Assembly (NCBI GenBank): GCA_022842785.1
Contig: JALHOW010000007.1
Span: 124,001 to 188,000 of the forward strand
Length of the DNA: 64,000 nt
Source: Hyphomicrobiaceae bacterium
Lineage (GTDB): Bacteria; Pseudomonadota; Alphaproteobacteria; Rhizobiales; Hyphomicrobiaceae
Direction: 5' to 3'
Shown in pieces: positions 47,549 to 56,547 of the stretch; the stretch's first letter is position 1; every line of letters starts with the position of its first letter. The notes under the pieces were generated by a model. That model was not told the origin of the DNA. It saw only the letters and a program-made list of their open reading frames with translations, and searched no databases. The position numbers and the translations under genes were made by a program.

Positions 47549-49617
47549 TTTGTGCTCCCAATTTCAATGACGAGATGTCCAGCGAGGCTCACCGACGCGG
47601 TGTCGCCCGGCAGCACGACGGTCGTTGCCTCACGTTCCTCGATAAGTACGGGCCCGGTGATCGTCTCGCCCCGCTTGATCGCGTATCGATCGACCACCTG
47701 GCAGGGGATCTTGCCGCCGAGCTCGGGGAAGTATGCTGGCCGCTCCTTGTTGGGGCGGCGCGCGCCAGCGCTTTCGACGCGAGCTGCGATCTTGCGTCGG
47801 CTCGCCATGATCGTTGCGGCAACATACCAATCTGTGACCTCGATTTCGGCATCTCGATCGATATAGCCGTACTCGCGCATGTAGGCAGCGAGGAACGCCT
47901 CCCGCATAGCCGCGATATAGGCCTCGTCGACACGCCCATCGGGAAGATCGACGCGGATCTCGTAGCCTTGCCCGACGTGCCGCATCCAGGCGCTGCGCTT
48001 GACTTCGGCATCGCCCTTGCCTTGGAGCGACGCGGCCTGATTGCGGGCGCGCTCTTCGAGTTCGGAGAATACGGTTCCGACCGTCGCCGCGGCACCTGCG
48101 CTCAGCGCAAGGATGCGGGTTACTGTCGCGTCGACCTTATGATCCGCGACCAGGAGACCGACTGCCGATCCAACGCCTGCGGCTCGCGGAACGATGACGC
48201 GCGGAACATGCAGGGCCCGCGCGAGGCGGCAAGCGTGCAGGGGGCCGGCGCCGCCGAATGCGACCATCGCGTACTTGCGTGGATCGCGGCCGCGTTCGAG
48301 CGATACGATCCGCATCGCGCGCTCCATGTTGGCGTTCGCGACAGAGTGAATACCCCAGGCCGCCTCGTCGGTGGTAAGGCCGAGCTGGTTGCCGATCGTA
48401 TCATCGACGGCCTTTGCCGCAGCCTCCACATCGAGCTTCATGGCGCCGCCATTGAAGTAGTTCGGATCGAGGTAGCCAAGAACGAGATTGGCATCCGTGA
48501 TCGTCGCCTGGGCGCCTCCCCGGTCGTAGCACGCCGGTCCCGGCACTGCGCCGGCACTCTGCGGGCCAATCGCAACGAGACCCGCGTCGACACGCGCAAG
48601 ACTGCCGCCACCGGCGCCGATCTCGAGAAGCTCGATTGCGGTTATGTTCAGAGGCAGGCCGCTGCCACGCGTGTAGTTGACGCTATCGATCTCGAAGGTG
48701 GGCGTGACGGCAGCTCGGCCGGCGTCAATGGCGCCGAGCTTGGCCGTCGTTCCACCCATGTCGAAAGTCAGAACGTCCTCGTAGCCTTCATCGCGACCGA
48801 CTTCCGCGCACATCAGAACGCCTGCGGCAGGGCCGGACTCGACAATGCGCACGGCATAAGATCGCGCCAGAGCCGGCGATACGAGACCACCGTTGGACTG
48901 CATGATCGACAGCCCGGCGTTGATGCCGAGCTTCTTCAGCGCCGCATCGAGCGCGCCGAGGTAGGTATGGACGAGCGGCTTGACGTAGGCGTTGGCAACG
49001 GTCGTGCTCGTGCGCTCATACTCGCGATACTTCGGCGAGATGAATGACGAGAGGCTGATCTGCATGTCGGGTAGGGTGGCGCGGATCAATGCCTTGATGC
49101 GCTGCTCGTGCGCGGGGTTGGCGTAGGAGTGCAGCAGAACGACCGCTACCGAGTCGTAGCTGCCCTTCTTGACCGCTTCGATCGCCTTGGAGACGCTCGC
49201 TTCATCAAGTGGCCGAAGTATGCTGCCGTCGAAGGCCGTACGTTCCGTGACCTCGAATACGTCTGCACGTTCCACCAGCGGCTTCGGCTTGACGATGTGC
49301 AGCGTGTAGGTGTCGTACCGCTTCTGGCGGCCGATCAGCAGCACATCCCGAAAGCCTTCCGTCGTTATGAGCGCGGTCCTGCTGCCTTTCCGCTCGAGAA
49401 TGGCGTTCGTTGCGACTGTTGTCGCGTGCATGATCGTGGAGATTTTCTGGGGCGACAATTCCTTGGCGGCGATGCGCTCGGCAAGGGCTGTCGCGACGGC
49501 CTGGTCGGGCGCCTTCGGCGTTGTCGGCACCTTCCAGATATCGAGGTCGCCCGTGGCCGTGTCCAGAAGGACGAGGTCGGTGAACGTGCCCCCGATGTCA
49601 AACGCGAGTTGAAGCAT
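47545..49617 (-). CDS. hyuA: Hydantoinase/oxoprolinase subunit A
   Basis: A 690-residue HyuA protein. The N-terminal ATP-binding motif FDIGGTFTDLVLLD, the HATTVATNAILERKGSRTAL block, FDMGGTTAKLG and the later AFGGAGPLHAC are family hallmarks. It binds and hydrolyses ATP to drive ring opening with HyuB. Acetone carboxylase beta subunits share the fold, but no carboxylase alpha or gamma gene is present. It lies 56 bases downstream of livF in the same operon, so the imported compound is likely a hydantoin or lactam. Confidence 0.93.
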   Translation of the reverse strand: MLQLAFDIGGTFTDLVLLDTATGDLDIWKVPTTPKAPDQAVATALAERIAAKELSPQKISTIMHATTVATNAILERKGSRTALITTEGFRDVLLIGRQKRYDTYTLHIVKPKPLVERADVFEVTERTAFDGSILRPLDEASVSKAIEAVKKGSYDSVAVVLLHSYANPAHEQRIKALIRATLPDMQISLSSFISPKYREYERTSTTVANAYVKPLVHTYLGALDAALKKLGINAGLSIMQSNGGLVSPALARSYAVRIVESGPAAGVLMCAEVGRDEGYEDVLTFDMGGTTAKLGAIDAGRAAVTPTFEIDSVNYTRGSGLPLNITAIELLEIGAGGGSLARVDAGLVAIGPQSAGAVPGPACYDRGGAQATITDANLVLGYLDPNYFNGGAMKLDVEAAAKAVDDTIGNQLGLTTDEAAWGIHSVANANMERAMRIVSLERGRDPRKYAMVAFGGAGPLHACRLARALHVPRVIVPRAAGVGSAVGLLVADHKVDATVTRILALSAGAAATVGTVFSELEERARNQAASLQGKGDAEVKRSAWMRHVGQGYEIRVDLPDGRVDEAYIAAMREAFLAAYMREYGYIDRDAEIEVTDWYVAATIMASRRKIAARVESAGARRPNKERPAYFPELGGKIPCQVVDRYAIKRGETITGPVLIEEREATTVVLPGDTASVSLAGHLVIEIGSTK

Positions 49618-49673
49618 TATCTTTTTCTTTCACCTCCGATTGACCGCCAGTCTCATCGATATCGGGAGATCTG

Positions 49674-50414
49674 TCAGTAGTTGATGCCGAGCCACTCTTT
49701 GACCTGACCATGCAGGTCCGTTTGAAACACGCTGCTCTCACCTTCGGCCGAAACCGTGCCGAGCGTCAGGACGTAGACGTAGCTCGCGACCTCGATCACC
49801 TTCCGGATGTTGTGGTCGACGAGAAGAACGCTCGTGCCTGTCTTGGCGAGTGTTGAGATGTGCGCGAATACCTCCTCCGCGACCTTCGGCGCCAGACCAA
49901 TGCTCGGCTCGTCGATCAGGCATAGCGTAGGGCGCTGCACATGAGCGATGCCAAACTCCAGCAGCTTTCGCTGTCCGCCGCTCAGTCGCGTCGCGAGTTG
50001 GCGTCGCTTCTCTTGCAGAATTGGGAACTGCTCCATCACGTCCGCGACGCGGCGATCGATCTCGGCGCGCGATAGGCCATTTACAGCGCGGCGCGTCTCG
50101 ATCGGCAGGCGTAAATTCGTCTCTACGCTCATGTAATCAAAGAGGCCGCCATCCTGCGGAATGAGCCAGAGGCCTTTCGACGCGAGTTCGTGCGGCCTGC
50201 CATGCGTGATATCCTGCTCATCAAAGAGAATGCGGCCAACGCGCGGGCGCAGGAAGCCGAATATGGATTTCATGACGGTCGACTTGCCCGCACCATTCAA
50301 CCCGACCAAGCCAGTGACGCTGCTCTTGCGCACATTCAGACTGAGCCCACGAAGAATGTCGATATCGGCCGAGTAGCCGGCTGTAACATTCTCGATCTGA
50401 AGTATGGCGCTCAT
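49674..50414 (-). CDS. livF: LivF-type ATPase of a branched-chain-type ABC importer
   Basis: A 246-residue LivF ATPase. Walker A GLNGAGKST near 38, LWLIPQDGGLFDYMSVETNL, signature LSGGQRKLLEFGIAHV, Walker B LCLIDEPSIGLAP and switch loop LLVDHNIRKVIEVA (His in place of the Gln more usual in LivF). It ends VKEWLGINY. It overlaps the LivG stop by one base. It feeds the hydantoinase genes that follow. Confidence 0.92.
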   Translation of the reverse strand: MSAILQIENVTAGYSADIDILRGLSLNVRKSSVTGLVGLNGAGKSTVMKSIFGFLRPRVGRILFDEQDITHGRPHELASKGLWLIPQDGGLFDYMSVETNLRLPIETRRAVNGLSRAEIDRRVADVMEQFPILQEKRRQLATRLSGGQRKLLEFGIAHVQRPTLCLIDEPSIGLAPKVAEEVFAHISTLAKTGTSVLLVDHNIRKVIEVASYVYVLTLGTVSAEGESSVFQTDLHGQVKEWLGINY

Positions 50415-51133
50415 CAGTGATTGGGTCCGAGGTATGCTTCGATCACCGCCGGTTCGCGTAGAACCTGATCTGTTGGCCCGTCAGCCAGCACGCTCCCTGC
50501 CGCCAGGCATACGACGCGCGGACAAAGATCGATGACAATCGGCATGTCATGGCTCACCAGAATGTAGGCCTGTCCTGCAGCATTCGTTCGGCGGACGTAG
50601 TCCGCGAGTACCTGCCGCATGGTCGGATGAATGGCCGCGAAGGGTTCGTCGAGAAGAGCGATCTTGGGCGCCTTCATGAAGCAGCAGGCGAACTCGAGAA
50701 GCTTCTGCTGACCGCCGGAGAGGTCCGATGCAAAGGCTTCGCGATAGGCAAGAAGCTTGAGATCGTCGAGTACCTCGTCTGCCCGCTCGGTCGCCTCGCG
50801 CTTGCCGAGCCCAAGCGCAAAGCCGGCCGTTAGCAGGTTCTCGATCACGGTCATCTCGGTGTAAACGCGCGTGAGCTGAAACATGCGGATCATGCCGGCG
50901 CGTGCGATGCTGTCCGCCGCCATGCCGCCGACGTCCGTACCGTCGAGCGCAATGCGCCCGGCATCTGGCCTCAGCAGGCCGCTCATCATGTTGAGCACTG
51001 TGGTCTTGCCGGAGCCATTCGGCCCGAGGAAACCAACGAGTTCCCCATCGCCGATGGTGAACGATACGCCGTCCACAGCGACAAGGCTGCCAAAGCGTTT
51101 GGTCAGGTTCTCGACTGCAATGAGTGCGCTCAT
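50414..51133 (-). CDS. livG: LivG-type ATPase of a branched-chain-type ABC importer
   Basis: A 239-residue LivG ATPase: Walker A GPNGSGKTT near 38, Q-loop IRMFQLTRVYTEMTV, signature LSGGQQKLLEFACCFM, Walker B IALLDEPFAAIHP and H-loop LVSHDMPIVIDL, ending YLGPNH. ATG at 51133 overlaps the LivM stop by ATGA. Confidence 0.92.
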   Translation of the reverse strand: MSALIAVENLTKRFGSLVAVDGVSFTIGDGELVGFLGPNGSGKTTVLNMMSGLLRPDAGRIALDGTDVGGMAADSIARAGMIRMFQLTRVYTEMTVIENLLTAGFALGLGKREATERADEVLDDLKLLAYREAFASDLSGGQQKLLEFACCFMKAPKIALLDEPFAAIHPTMRQVLADYVRRTNAAGQAYILVSHDMPIVIDLCPRVVCLAAGSVLADGPTDQVLREPAVIEAYLGPNH

Positions 51134-52137
51134 GGCGAGGCCAGCACCTCCGTCGCTTTTGCGCCGCTCCGCGCCTGCGTCCCCACTCGGGCATTGAAGA
51201 TCATTGCGGCGCGCCCGACGAGGCCCTCCCGGCAGAAGCGGGCGAAGAGGATCACAACGATCGGGAAGACAATGTGCTGATAGTCTCCCGCAGCCCGCAG
51301 GTACTCTGAGCTGACATTGACGAGCAAAGCCCCGACGAGGGGGCCAAGTAGTGTTCCCATGCCGCCGAGAACGACCATGCTCATCACAAGACCTGTTACG
51401 AGCAAGTGTCCAATGCTCGGGCTCACGATGATCACGTAGTGCGCAAAGAGCGCGCCTGCGAGGCCGCTAAGCCCTGAGCTGACGCTGAACGCAAAGACCT
51501 TCCAGAAGACCGTGCGGACACCTCGGGCGCGTGCGCCGGTTTCGTCGTTGCGGATCGCGCGGAGATAGAGGCCGCATGGCTGGCCAAGCAGCCAGTGCAG
51601 GCCGATCAGAAAACCGCCAACCGCCACCAGGAACATGTAGTAGTAGCTGCTCTGATGCGCGAAGAGCGCGGGAACCTGGAGGCCAATCTCGCCGCGGGTG
51701 ATGTCGAAGCTGTTCAGCACAATCACGCGCAGGATCTCGGCGAGTGCGAGAGTTGTGAGTGCCAGATACGGACCGCTGAGGCGCAGCGTCAGCACACCAA
51801 TGACGAGACCTACGATCGCGCATACGATTGCACCCGCAGGAATGCCGAGCCATGGCTCGACACCTGCATAGGTCCAAAGCAGCGCGGTAACGTAAGCGCC
51901 GAGCATCGCAAAGCCCGCGGGCGCGAGCGAGAACAGCCCCGTGTAGCCCGCGAGCAAATTCCAGTTCGACGCCAGCAGCGCATAATAGAGCGACGTGATC
52001 ACGACGCCTTGCCAGTAGATCTCGAGCCCGAGCGACGGAAGGGGCGCGAGTGCCGCGAGGATTGCGAGGGCGACCAAGAGCTGGGTTCGGCTCGTCGGCG
52101 CCGCAGGGCGGCGAAGCGATGATACGCGGCTTGCCAT
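51130..52137 (-). CDS. livM: LivM-type permease of a branched-chain-type ABC importer
   Basis: A 335-residue LivM protein with NWNLLAGYTGLFSLAPAGFA near 60, the cytoplasmic RNDETGARARGVRTVFWKV and the loop VLGGMGTLLGPLVGALLV. Start is ATG 52137, two bases after the LivH stop; the frame extends further upstream to 52665 inside livH, but without LivM similarity. A short polar C-terminal tail follows the last helix. Confidence 0.92.
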   Translation of the reverse strand: MASRVSSLRRPAAPTSRTQLLVALAILAALAPLPSLGLEIYWQGVVITSLYYALLASNWNLLAGYTGLFSLAPAGFAMLGAYVTALLWTYAGVEPWLGIPAGAIVCAIVGLVIGVLTLRLSGPYLALTTLALAEILRVIVLNSFDITRGEIGLQVPALFAHQSSYYYMFLVAVGGFLIGLHWLLGQPCGLYLRAIRNDETGARARGVRTVFWKVFAFSVSSGLSGLAGALFAHYVIIVSPSIGHLLVTGLVMSMVVLGGMGTLLGPLVGALLVNVSSEYLRAAGDYQHIVFPIVVILFARFCREGLVGRAAMIFNARVGTQARSGAKATEVLASP

Positions 52138-52139
52138 GA

Positions 52140-53027
52140 TCAGACCTCCCGCCGCGTTTCGCCGAAGAGACCATTCGGGCGCAGGAGAAGGACGAGAACG
52201 AGCAAGGCGAGCCCGTAGGTGTCGCGATAGGAGAACGAGATATAGATCGCGCCGAGACTTTCGATCACGCCGAGCAGCAGTCCGCCGATCAAGGCACCGA
52301 GCGGCGATCCAAGGCCGCCGAGCACGATGATGACGTAGGACTTGATTGCCGGAAACGCGCCGACGTCCGGCGACGGGCTGATCATGTTCGACAATAGCGC
52401 ACCGGCAAGAGCGGCAAGCCCTCCAGCTGTCGCGAATACGATAGTGCTTACCTTGCCGACATCGACGCCCATGACGGCGGCGGCAGAGCGGTTCTGAGCG
52501 ACGGCCCGGATCTGTCGCCCCCACAAGCTGTAGTTCAGCAGGTAAAGCGTGCCGAAGAGGAAGGCGAGCGCGATGCCGAGCGCCGCGATCTGGTGCGGTG
52601 AGACGCGAACGCCTGCAAGAAGAAGGGGTGGCCCGTCGATCAGTCGTGGCCCCTGCAGCGACCATGGCCCGACGATCTTCGTCATCGCCGCAATCAGCAG
52701 AATGGAGAGCGCGAATGTGACGATGATGGCGTATTCATCGCGCCCCTGCTGGCGACCGCCAAACTCTGCGTAGATCGGCCGGATGAGGAGCTTCTCCACG
52801 ATCCACCCGAGGGTGCCGCCCGCAAGCACCGCCGCCGGCAGCGCAACGGCGATCGGCACGCCGAGATTATGGTAGAGGAGCACGTAGGCGAAGCCGCCGA
52901 TCATATAGAACTCGCCATGGGCGAAGTTCACGATCCGCAGCACGCCAAAGATCATCGTCAGACCGAGCGCCATCAGGGCATAGAAAGTGCCGGTGATGAG
53001 ACCGCTGACGAGCATGGAGGAGAGCAC
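52140..53027 (-). CDS. livH: LivH-type permease of a branched-chain-type ABC importer
   Basis: A 295-residue LivH protein: MLVSGLITGTFYALMALGL, TMIFGVLRIVNFAHGEFYM, and loop VLGGLGSPLGALIGGLLLG. I prefer GTG at 53027, preceded by GGAGG at good spacing. ATG 53108, which overlaps the binding-protein stop (TGATG), would add 27 polar residues not expected in LivH. Second gene of the Liv part of the operon. Confidence 0.9.
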   Translation of the reverse strand: MLSSMLVSGLITGTFYALMALGLTMIFGVLRIVNFAHGEFYMIGGFAYVLLYHNLGVPIAVALPAAVLAGGTLGWIVEKLLIRPIYAEFGGRQQGRDEYAIIVTFALSILLIAAMTKIVGPWSLQGPRLIDGPPLLLAGVRVSPHQIAALGIALAFLFGTLYLLNYSLWGRQIRAVAQNRSAAAVMGVDVGKVSTIVFATAGGLAALAGALLSNMISPSPDVGAFPAIKSYVIIVLGGLGSPLGALIGGLLLGVIESLGAIYISFSYRDTYGLALLVLVLLLRPNGLFGETRREV

Positions 53028-53107
53028 GTAGTAGACCTCCGCAACTCCGGAAGAAGGCTGATCACCGTGAGCGCGAAGCCCTGGCCGGGCTTCGAGGCGG
53101 TGGGGCA

Positions 53108-54316
53108 TCAGGGCGCCACGATGGCCTTCACTTCCAGAGGCCCGTCGCTCTGCTTCAGCAGCGTCGTGTCGTCGAGCTTCTGATCCACGGCGGTGATCTG
53201 GTAGATCGCGTAAGGCACTTCGACCCACTGATTGAAGGTAGGTCCCGGAGTCTTGTCGAACGTGATCTTGCCTCGCGTGCCGACATAATCCGTGTTTGCA
53301 AGCGCCTCGGTCAACGCTGCTGGCTCGGTGCTATTGGCGCGCTTTGCGGCATCGATGATGACGAATAGGGCATCCGCAGCCTGGAACGAGAGGCGGCCGG
53401 GTTCAGCCTTGTAACGCTCGACGAAGCGCTTGCGGAATTCGACGCCGATCGCAGGCAGATCGAACTTCGGATGGTAGTGACCGAATGCCAAGGCGCCTTT
53501 GCCGGCACCGCGGATGTTCTTCCAGAAATCCGGATTGTCGGTCATGCCGCCCATCTCGAAGAAGATGGTGTCCTTAGTCGGTGCGACGCCCTGGTCGTAG
53601 AGCTGGTTCATGAGAATATAGCCAGCGGGCGCGATCAGCTCGCTCACGATGACGTCGGGCTTCTCGGCCTGCATCTGAAGCACGACCGGCAGATAGTCCT
53701 TGGCGGCGCGATCGAGGATGATCGACCTGTACTGGATCTGCGGTGCGCGCTCCTTCAGCTGCTTGCTCATCTCCTTTTCGAGGCTGAAGCCTGCATCGGT
53801 ATTGTCGAACGCACCGATGACTTTCTTGGAGCCCAAGGCGAGGAGCGTATCGACGGTTGCCGTGATGACGCGCGTCGTGTAGGGACCGGGGCTGAACACC
53901 TGCGGGATGCCGGCGGTGCGGATCCCGCTCGCCCATCCGTTCACGTTCACGACGGGAATACCGTACTTCTTGGCGACTTCGAGCGAAGAGAGCACGACGT
54001 TGCTCGATGCCTGACCGGTGATGACGCTGACCTTGTCGCGGGTGATGAGACGCTCGGCCACCGTGCGGCCGCCCTCCGTCGTGCCCTGGTCGTCGGCAAT
54101 CACCAGCTTGATCTTCTTGCCGATGACACCGCCTTGCTCGTTCTGCCAGTCCGCGACGAGTTCCAAGGCCTGCCGCACTTGGATGCCCTGAATAACGGAG
54201 CCCGGCGGCGTCAGAATCGTGGATACGCCAACGTCAAACGTTTCTTGCGATTGGGCTCCGTAAGCAGTGGCGAATACTGCCGCCGTAATGGCGACAGTAT
54301 AAGCGAGCTTATTCAT
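53108..54316 (-). CDS. Periplasmic substrate-binding protein, Liv (HAAT) family
   Basis: A 402-residue LivK-like protein. Start at ATG 54316 gives a normal Sec signal peptide (MNKLAYTVAITAAVFATAYG, cleavage after QSQ). The mature part starts ETFDVGVSTILTPPGSVIQG; NEQGGVIGKKIKLVIADDQG and FSPGPYTTRVI follow. It delivers the substrate to the LivHM genes beside it. The upstream gap has a candidate sigma-54 promoter, so it could be nitrogen-regulated. Given hyuAB in the operon, a hydantoin, lactam or related amino acid derivative is the likely ligand. Confidence 0.9.
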   Translation of the reverse strand: MNKLAYTVAITAAVFATAYGAQSQETFDVGVSTILTPPGSVIQGIQVRQALELVADWQNEQGGVIGKKIKLVIADDQGTTEGGRTVAERLITRDKVSVITGQASSNVVLSSLEVAKKYGIPVVNVNGWASGIRTAGIPQVFSPGPYTTRVITATVDTLLALGSKKVIGAFDNTDAGFSLEKEMSKQLKERAPQIQYRSIILDRAAKDYLPVVLQMQAEKPDVIVSELIAPAGYILMNQLYDQGVAPTKDTIFFEMGGMTDNPDFWKNIRGAGKGALAFGHYHPKFDLPAIGVEFRKRFVERYKAEPGRLSFQAADALFVIIDAAKRANSTEPAALTEALANTDYVGTRGKITFDKTPGPTFNQWVEVPYAIYQITAVDQKLDDTTLLKQSDGPLEVKAIVAP

Positions 54317-54372
54317 GCAACATATTCTTGACATCATCTCAGATATCTCCGCTCTGATCATGGATATGCTAG

Positions 54373-54389
54373 TGCATATATTGTGCCAA
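54373..54389 (-). promoter_or_regulatory. Candidate sigma-54 (-24/-12) promoter for the Liv/hydantoinase operon
   Basis: On the minus strand the site reads TTGGCACAATATATGCA. GG and GC are exactly 10 bases apart, and only one base of the TGGCAC-N5-TTGC core differs. It lies about 57 bases before the binding-protein ATG at 54316. No activator binding site was identified. Sigma-54 control would fit nitrogen-limitation expression. Confidence 0.5.
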
Positions 54390-54439
54390 ATCGATCATCG
54401 CGGTTCAATTTGGGATGATATTCTTGCTCAAGCATCTCG

Positions 54440-55804
54440 TCAGGCGCTTCGCGCATCGGCGTACGCGCGGTCCAGGGCTGTGCCAAACCGCTTGAGCATC
54501 TCGTCGACACCCGGCTCATCGATGATGATTGGCGGCGAAAAAGCGACCCTGCTGCCGATAACCCTGAGGATCAGGCCGGCATCGCGGAGATGCTCGTCGA
54601 CGCCGCGCATATTCGGGAGTGGTGTGCGCGCTCCCTTGTCAGAGACGAGTTCAACGCCGGCAATCATGCCGACGCCGAGCACCTCGCCAACGAGCGGATG
54701 TTCTGAAAATCGTGCAAGCTTGCTTTGAAAGTAGGCACCGACGCGCTGCGTGTGCGCAACGAGATCCATCTCTTCGTAGATGTTCAGCACCTCGAGCGCG
54801 ACCGCCGCGGCGACGGGATGTCCCGTATATGTGTAGCCATGCACGAAGCTGCCGAGCTTGCGGCTCTGCTCGACCATGGCCTGGTAGACCTTCTCGTTGA
54901 GCAGCAGCGCCGAGATCGGCATGAAGGCCGCGGACAAGGCTTTTGCGCAGGAGATGATGTCGGGCTGCAGATTGAACGTCTGAGTGCCCCACCAATTGCC
55001 GGTGCGTCCGAAGCCGCAGATGACTTCGTCAGCGACGAAGAGGACGTCGTACTTCTTGAGGACGGCCTGGATCTTTGCGAAATACGTCGGCGGCGGCACG
55101 ATCACGCCACCTGCACCCATGACAGGCTCGGCGAAGAATGCCGCGACAGTATCGGGGCCCTCTTCCAGAATCATCGCTTCGAGCGCTTCCGCCATGCGTG
55201 TTGCAAACTCTTCAGGCGTCTCGCCGTCGAGCTGATTGCGGTAGTAGTGCGGGTTCAATGTGTGCCGGAACTGCGGAAGCGGCAGGTTGAAGTCCACATG
55301 CATGTCCGGCTTGCCGGAAAGACTTCCAGCAGCGACCGTAGTCCCGTGATAGCCGCCCATGCGGCCTATGATCTTGTTTTTCTCGGGCTTGCCGTGAGCA
55401 GCGTGGTAGTACCAGCAGAGCTTGATCGCGGTGTCGTTAGCCTCCGATCCGGAGCACTGCAGGAGCACCTTGGACATTGGCACAGGCGACAGCTCGATGA
55501 GCTTCTCTGCAAGCTCGACTCCGGCCGGATGGGCCGTGCTTCGATAGCTGTGATAGTAGCCGAGTGTGCTGATCTGGCGCGCGGCCACTGCAGCAATGCG
55601 ATCGCTGGCGAAGCCGAGGGAGGCGCACCACAGACCAGCCGCGCCTTCAATGAACTCTTTTCCGCTGTCGTCATAGATGCGGATGCCATCCCCGCGCACG
55701 ATGATAGTTGGGCCGGTCTCTTCGTGTTTCGCGAGATTGGTCTGTGGGTGGATCACATATGCGATGTCTCGCGCCTGCAGCGAATTCGGCCGAATAAGGT
55801 TCAT
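54440..55804 (-). CDS. Class III (omega) pyridoxal-phosphate aminotransferase
   Basis: A 454-residue class III aminotransferase, moving an amino group from an omega-amino acid or amine to an oxo acid. Residues 150-153 (GGYHG) stack on PLP, Asp259 (LFVADEVICGFGRTG) binds the ring nitrogen, and Lys288 (ISCAKALSAAF) forms the Schiff base. The ending is AFSPPIIIDEPGVDEM. Start at 55804 gives the normal N-terminus MNLIRPNSLQARD. It lies 123 bases upstream of the Liv binding-protein gene with the same orientation. The amine from the hydantoinase route is a plausible substrate. Confidence 0.9.
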   Translation of the reverse strand: MNLIRPNSLQARDIAYVIHPQTNLAKHEETGPTIIVRGDGIRIYDDSGKEFIEGAAGLWCASLGFASDRIAAVAARQISTLGYYHSYRSTAHPAGVELAEKLIELSPVPMSKVLLQCSGSEANDTAIKLCWYYHAAHGKPEKNKIIGRMGGYHGTTVAAGSLSGKPDMHVDFNLPLPQFRHTLNPHYYRNQLDGETPEEFATRMAEALEAMILEEGPDTVAAFFAEPVMGAGGVIVPPPTYFAKIQAVLKKYDVLFVADEVICGFGRTGNWWGTQTFNLQPDIISCAKALSAAFMPISALLLNEKVYQAMVEQSRKLGSFVHGYTYTGHPVAAAVALEVLNIYEEMDLVAHTQRVGAYFQSKLARFSEHPLVGEVLGVGMIAGVELVSDKGARTPLPNMRGVDEHLRDAGLILRVIGSRVAFSPPIIIDEPGVDEMLKRFGTALDRAYADARSA

Positions 55805-55901
55805 CGGTGCCTCGAAGGTTGACGTGCCATGCGTCCCGAGCGGCCAAACCGCCCCGGCGTCAACGCTATCCACGACGAACCGGCTGAGGAACTATCGGAT
55901 T

Positions 55902-55928
55902 GGAGAACACCCGTTCTCCGACGGAGAA
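55902..55928. promoter_or_regulatory. Array of GGAGAA/TTCTCC half-sites upstream of the aminotransferase
   Basis: GGAGAAC (55902-55908), GTTCTCC (55913-55919) and CGGAGAA (55922-55928) form two overlapping inverted repeats; TTCTCCG-A-CGGAGAA is a perfect 7-1-7 palindrome. They lie 98-125 bases before the aminotransferase ATG at 55804. They resemble a regulator-binding array (the LysR protein of this cluster is a candidate) or a switchable RNA hairpin. The rest of 55805-56127 shows no gene. Confidence 0.5.
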
Positions 55929-56127
55929 TGTTCGTGGCGGATTATTGAGCTCAGGCGGACTGCGTCTCGCCGTAGAAGAGCGCGCGGGCCAATGCCGATA
56001 GCGACCGGCCGTTTTGCCCTGGCCGGGTTGCCGGTCGACAGGATCACTCGATCGACATCGGGCCTGAGAGTGGCGATATCTCGGTTTTGTGGACGGCCAG
56101 GGCCAAAATCTGCCACATCATAGCGCG

Positions 56128-56547
56128 ATGCGGATTACCGTCCCCACAAAGCACGAAGCCGGGTTTCAGGACTATGCACGCCTGTTCGAGCGCTTTGAGC
56201 AGTCCAGCCTGCGGCTCGATGCGCAATTTCGCATTCCGCTGACGCGCATCCACTTCGGATGGGATGCCGTATTGGGCTTGATGCCGATTGCAGGAGATTT
56301 GGTATCCGCGGCCTTCTCCGTGCGCAATATGCAACTGGCGTACCGGCTTGGTGCAGACGCGCGGCTATTGTGCTCCATGGCGTTGAACGTATTCATCGAC
56401 GTGCTAGTCGGTGCGGTACCGATCATCGGCACGTTCTTCGATATCTGGTACCGCGCGAACTTGCGGAACCTGATCCTTCTCACAAACGCAATAGAGGCTC
56501 ATCACCAGCTACGCCTTGCTCGCGAAGGAACAAGCGCGGTCGATTGA
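56128..56547 (+). CDS. DUF4112 membrane protein
   Basis: A 139-residue protein of the DUF4112 family: LDAQFRIPLTRIHFGWDAVL, GLMPIAGDLVSAAFSVRNM and VPIIGTFFDIWYRANLRNL. Two hydrophobic segments with short loops suggest a small membrane protein. Function is unknown. Start at 56128 fits the family N-terminus better than the upstream in-frame ATG at 56089. It is divergent from the aminotransferase gene and alone on its strand. Confidence 0.82.
   Translation: MRITVPTKHEAGFQDYARLFERFEQSSLRLDAQFRIPLTRIHFGWDAVLGLMPIAGDLVSAAFSVRNMQLAYRLGADARLLCSMALNVFIDVLVGAVPIIGTFFDIWYRANLRNLILLTNAIEAHHQLRLAREGTSAVD

Noticed and set aside
47530-49047. Open frame of 505 codons antisense to hyuA
   Set aside because: Shadow of the HyuA gene, whose motifs are unambiguous.
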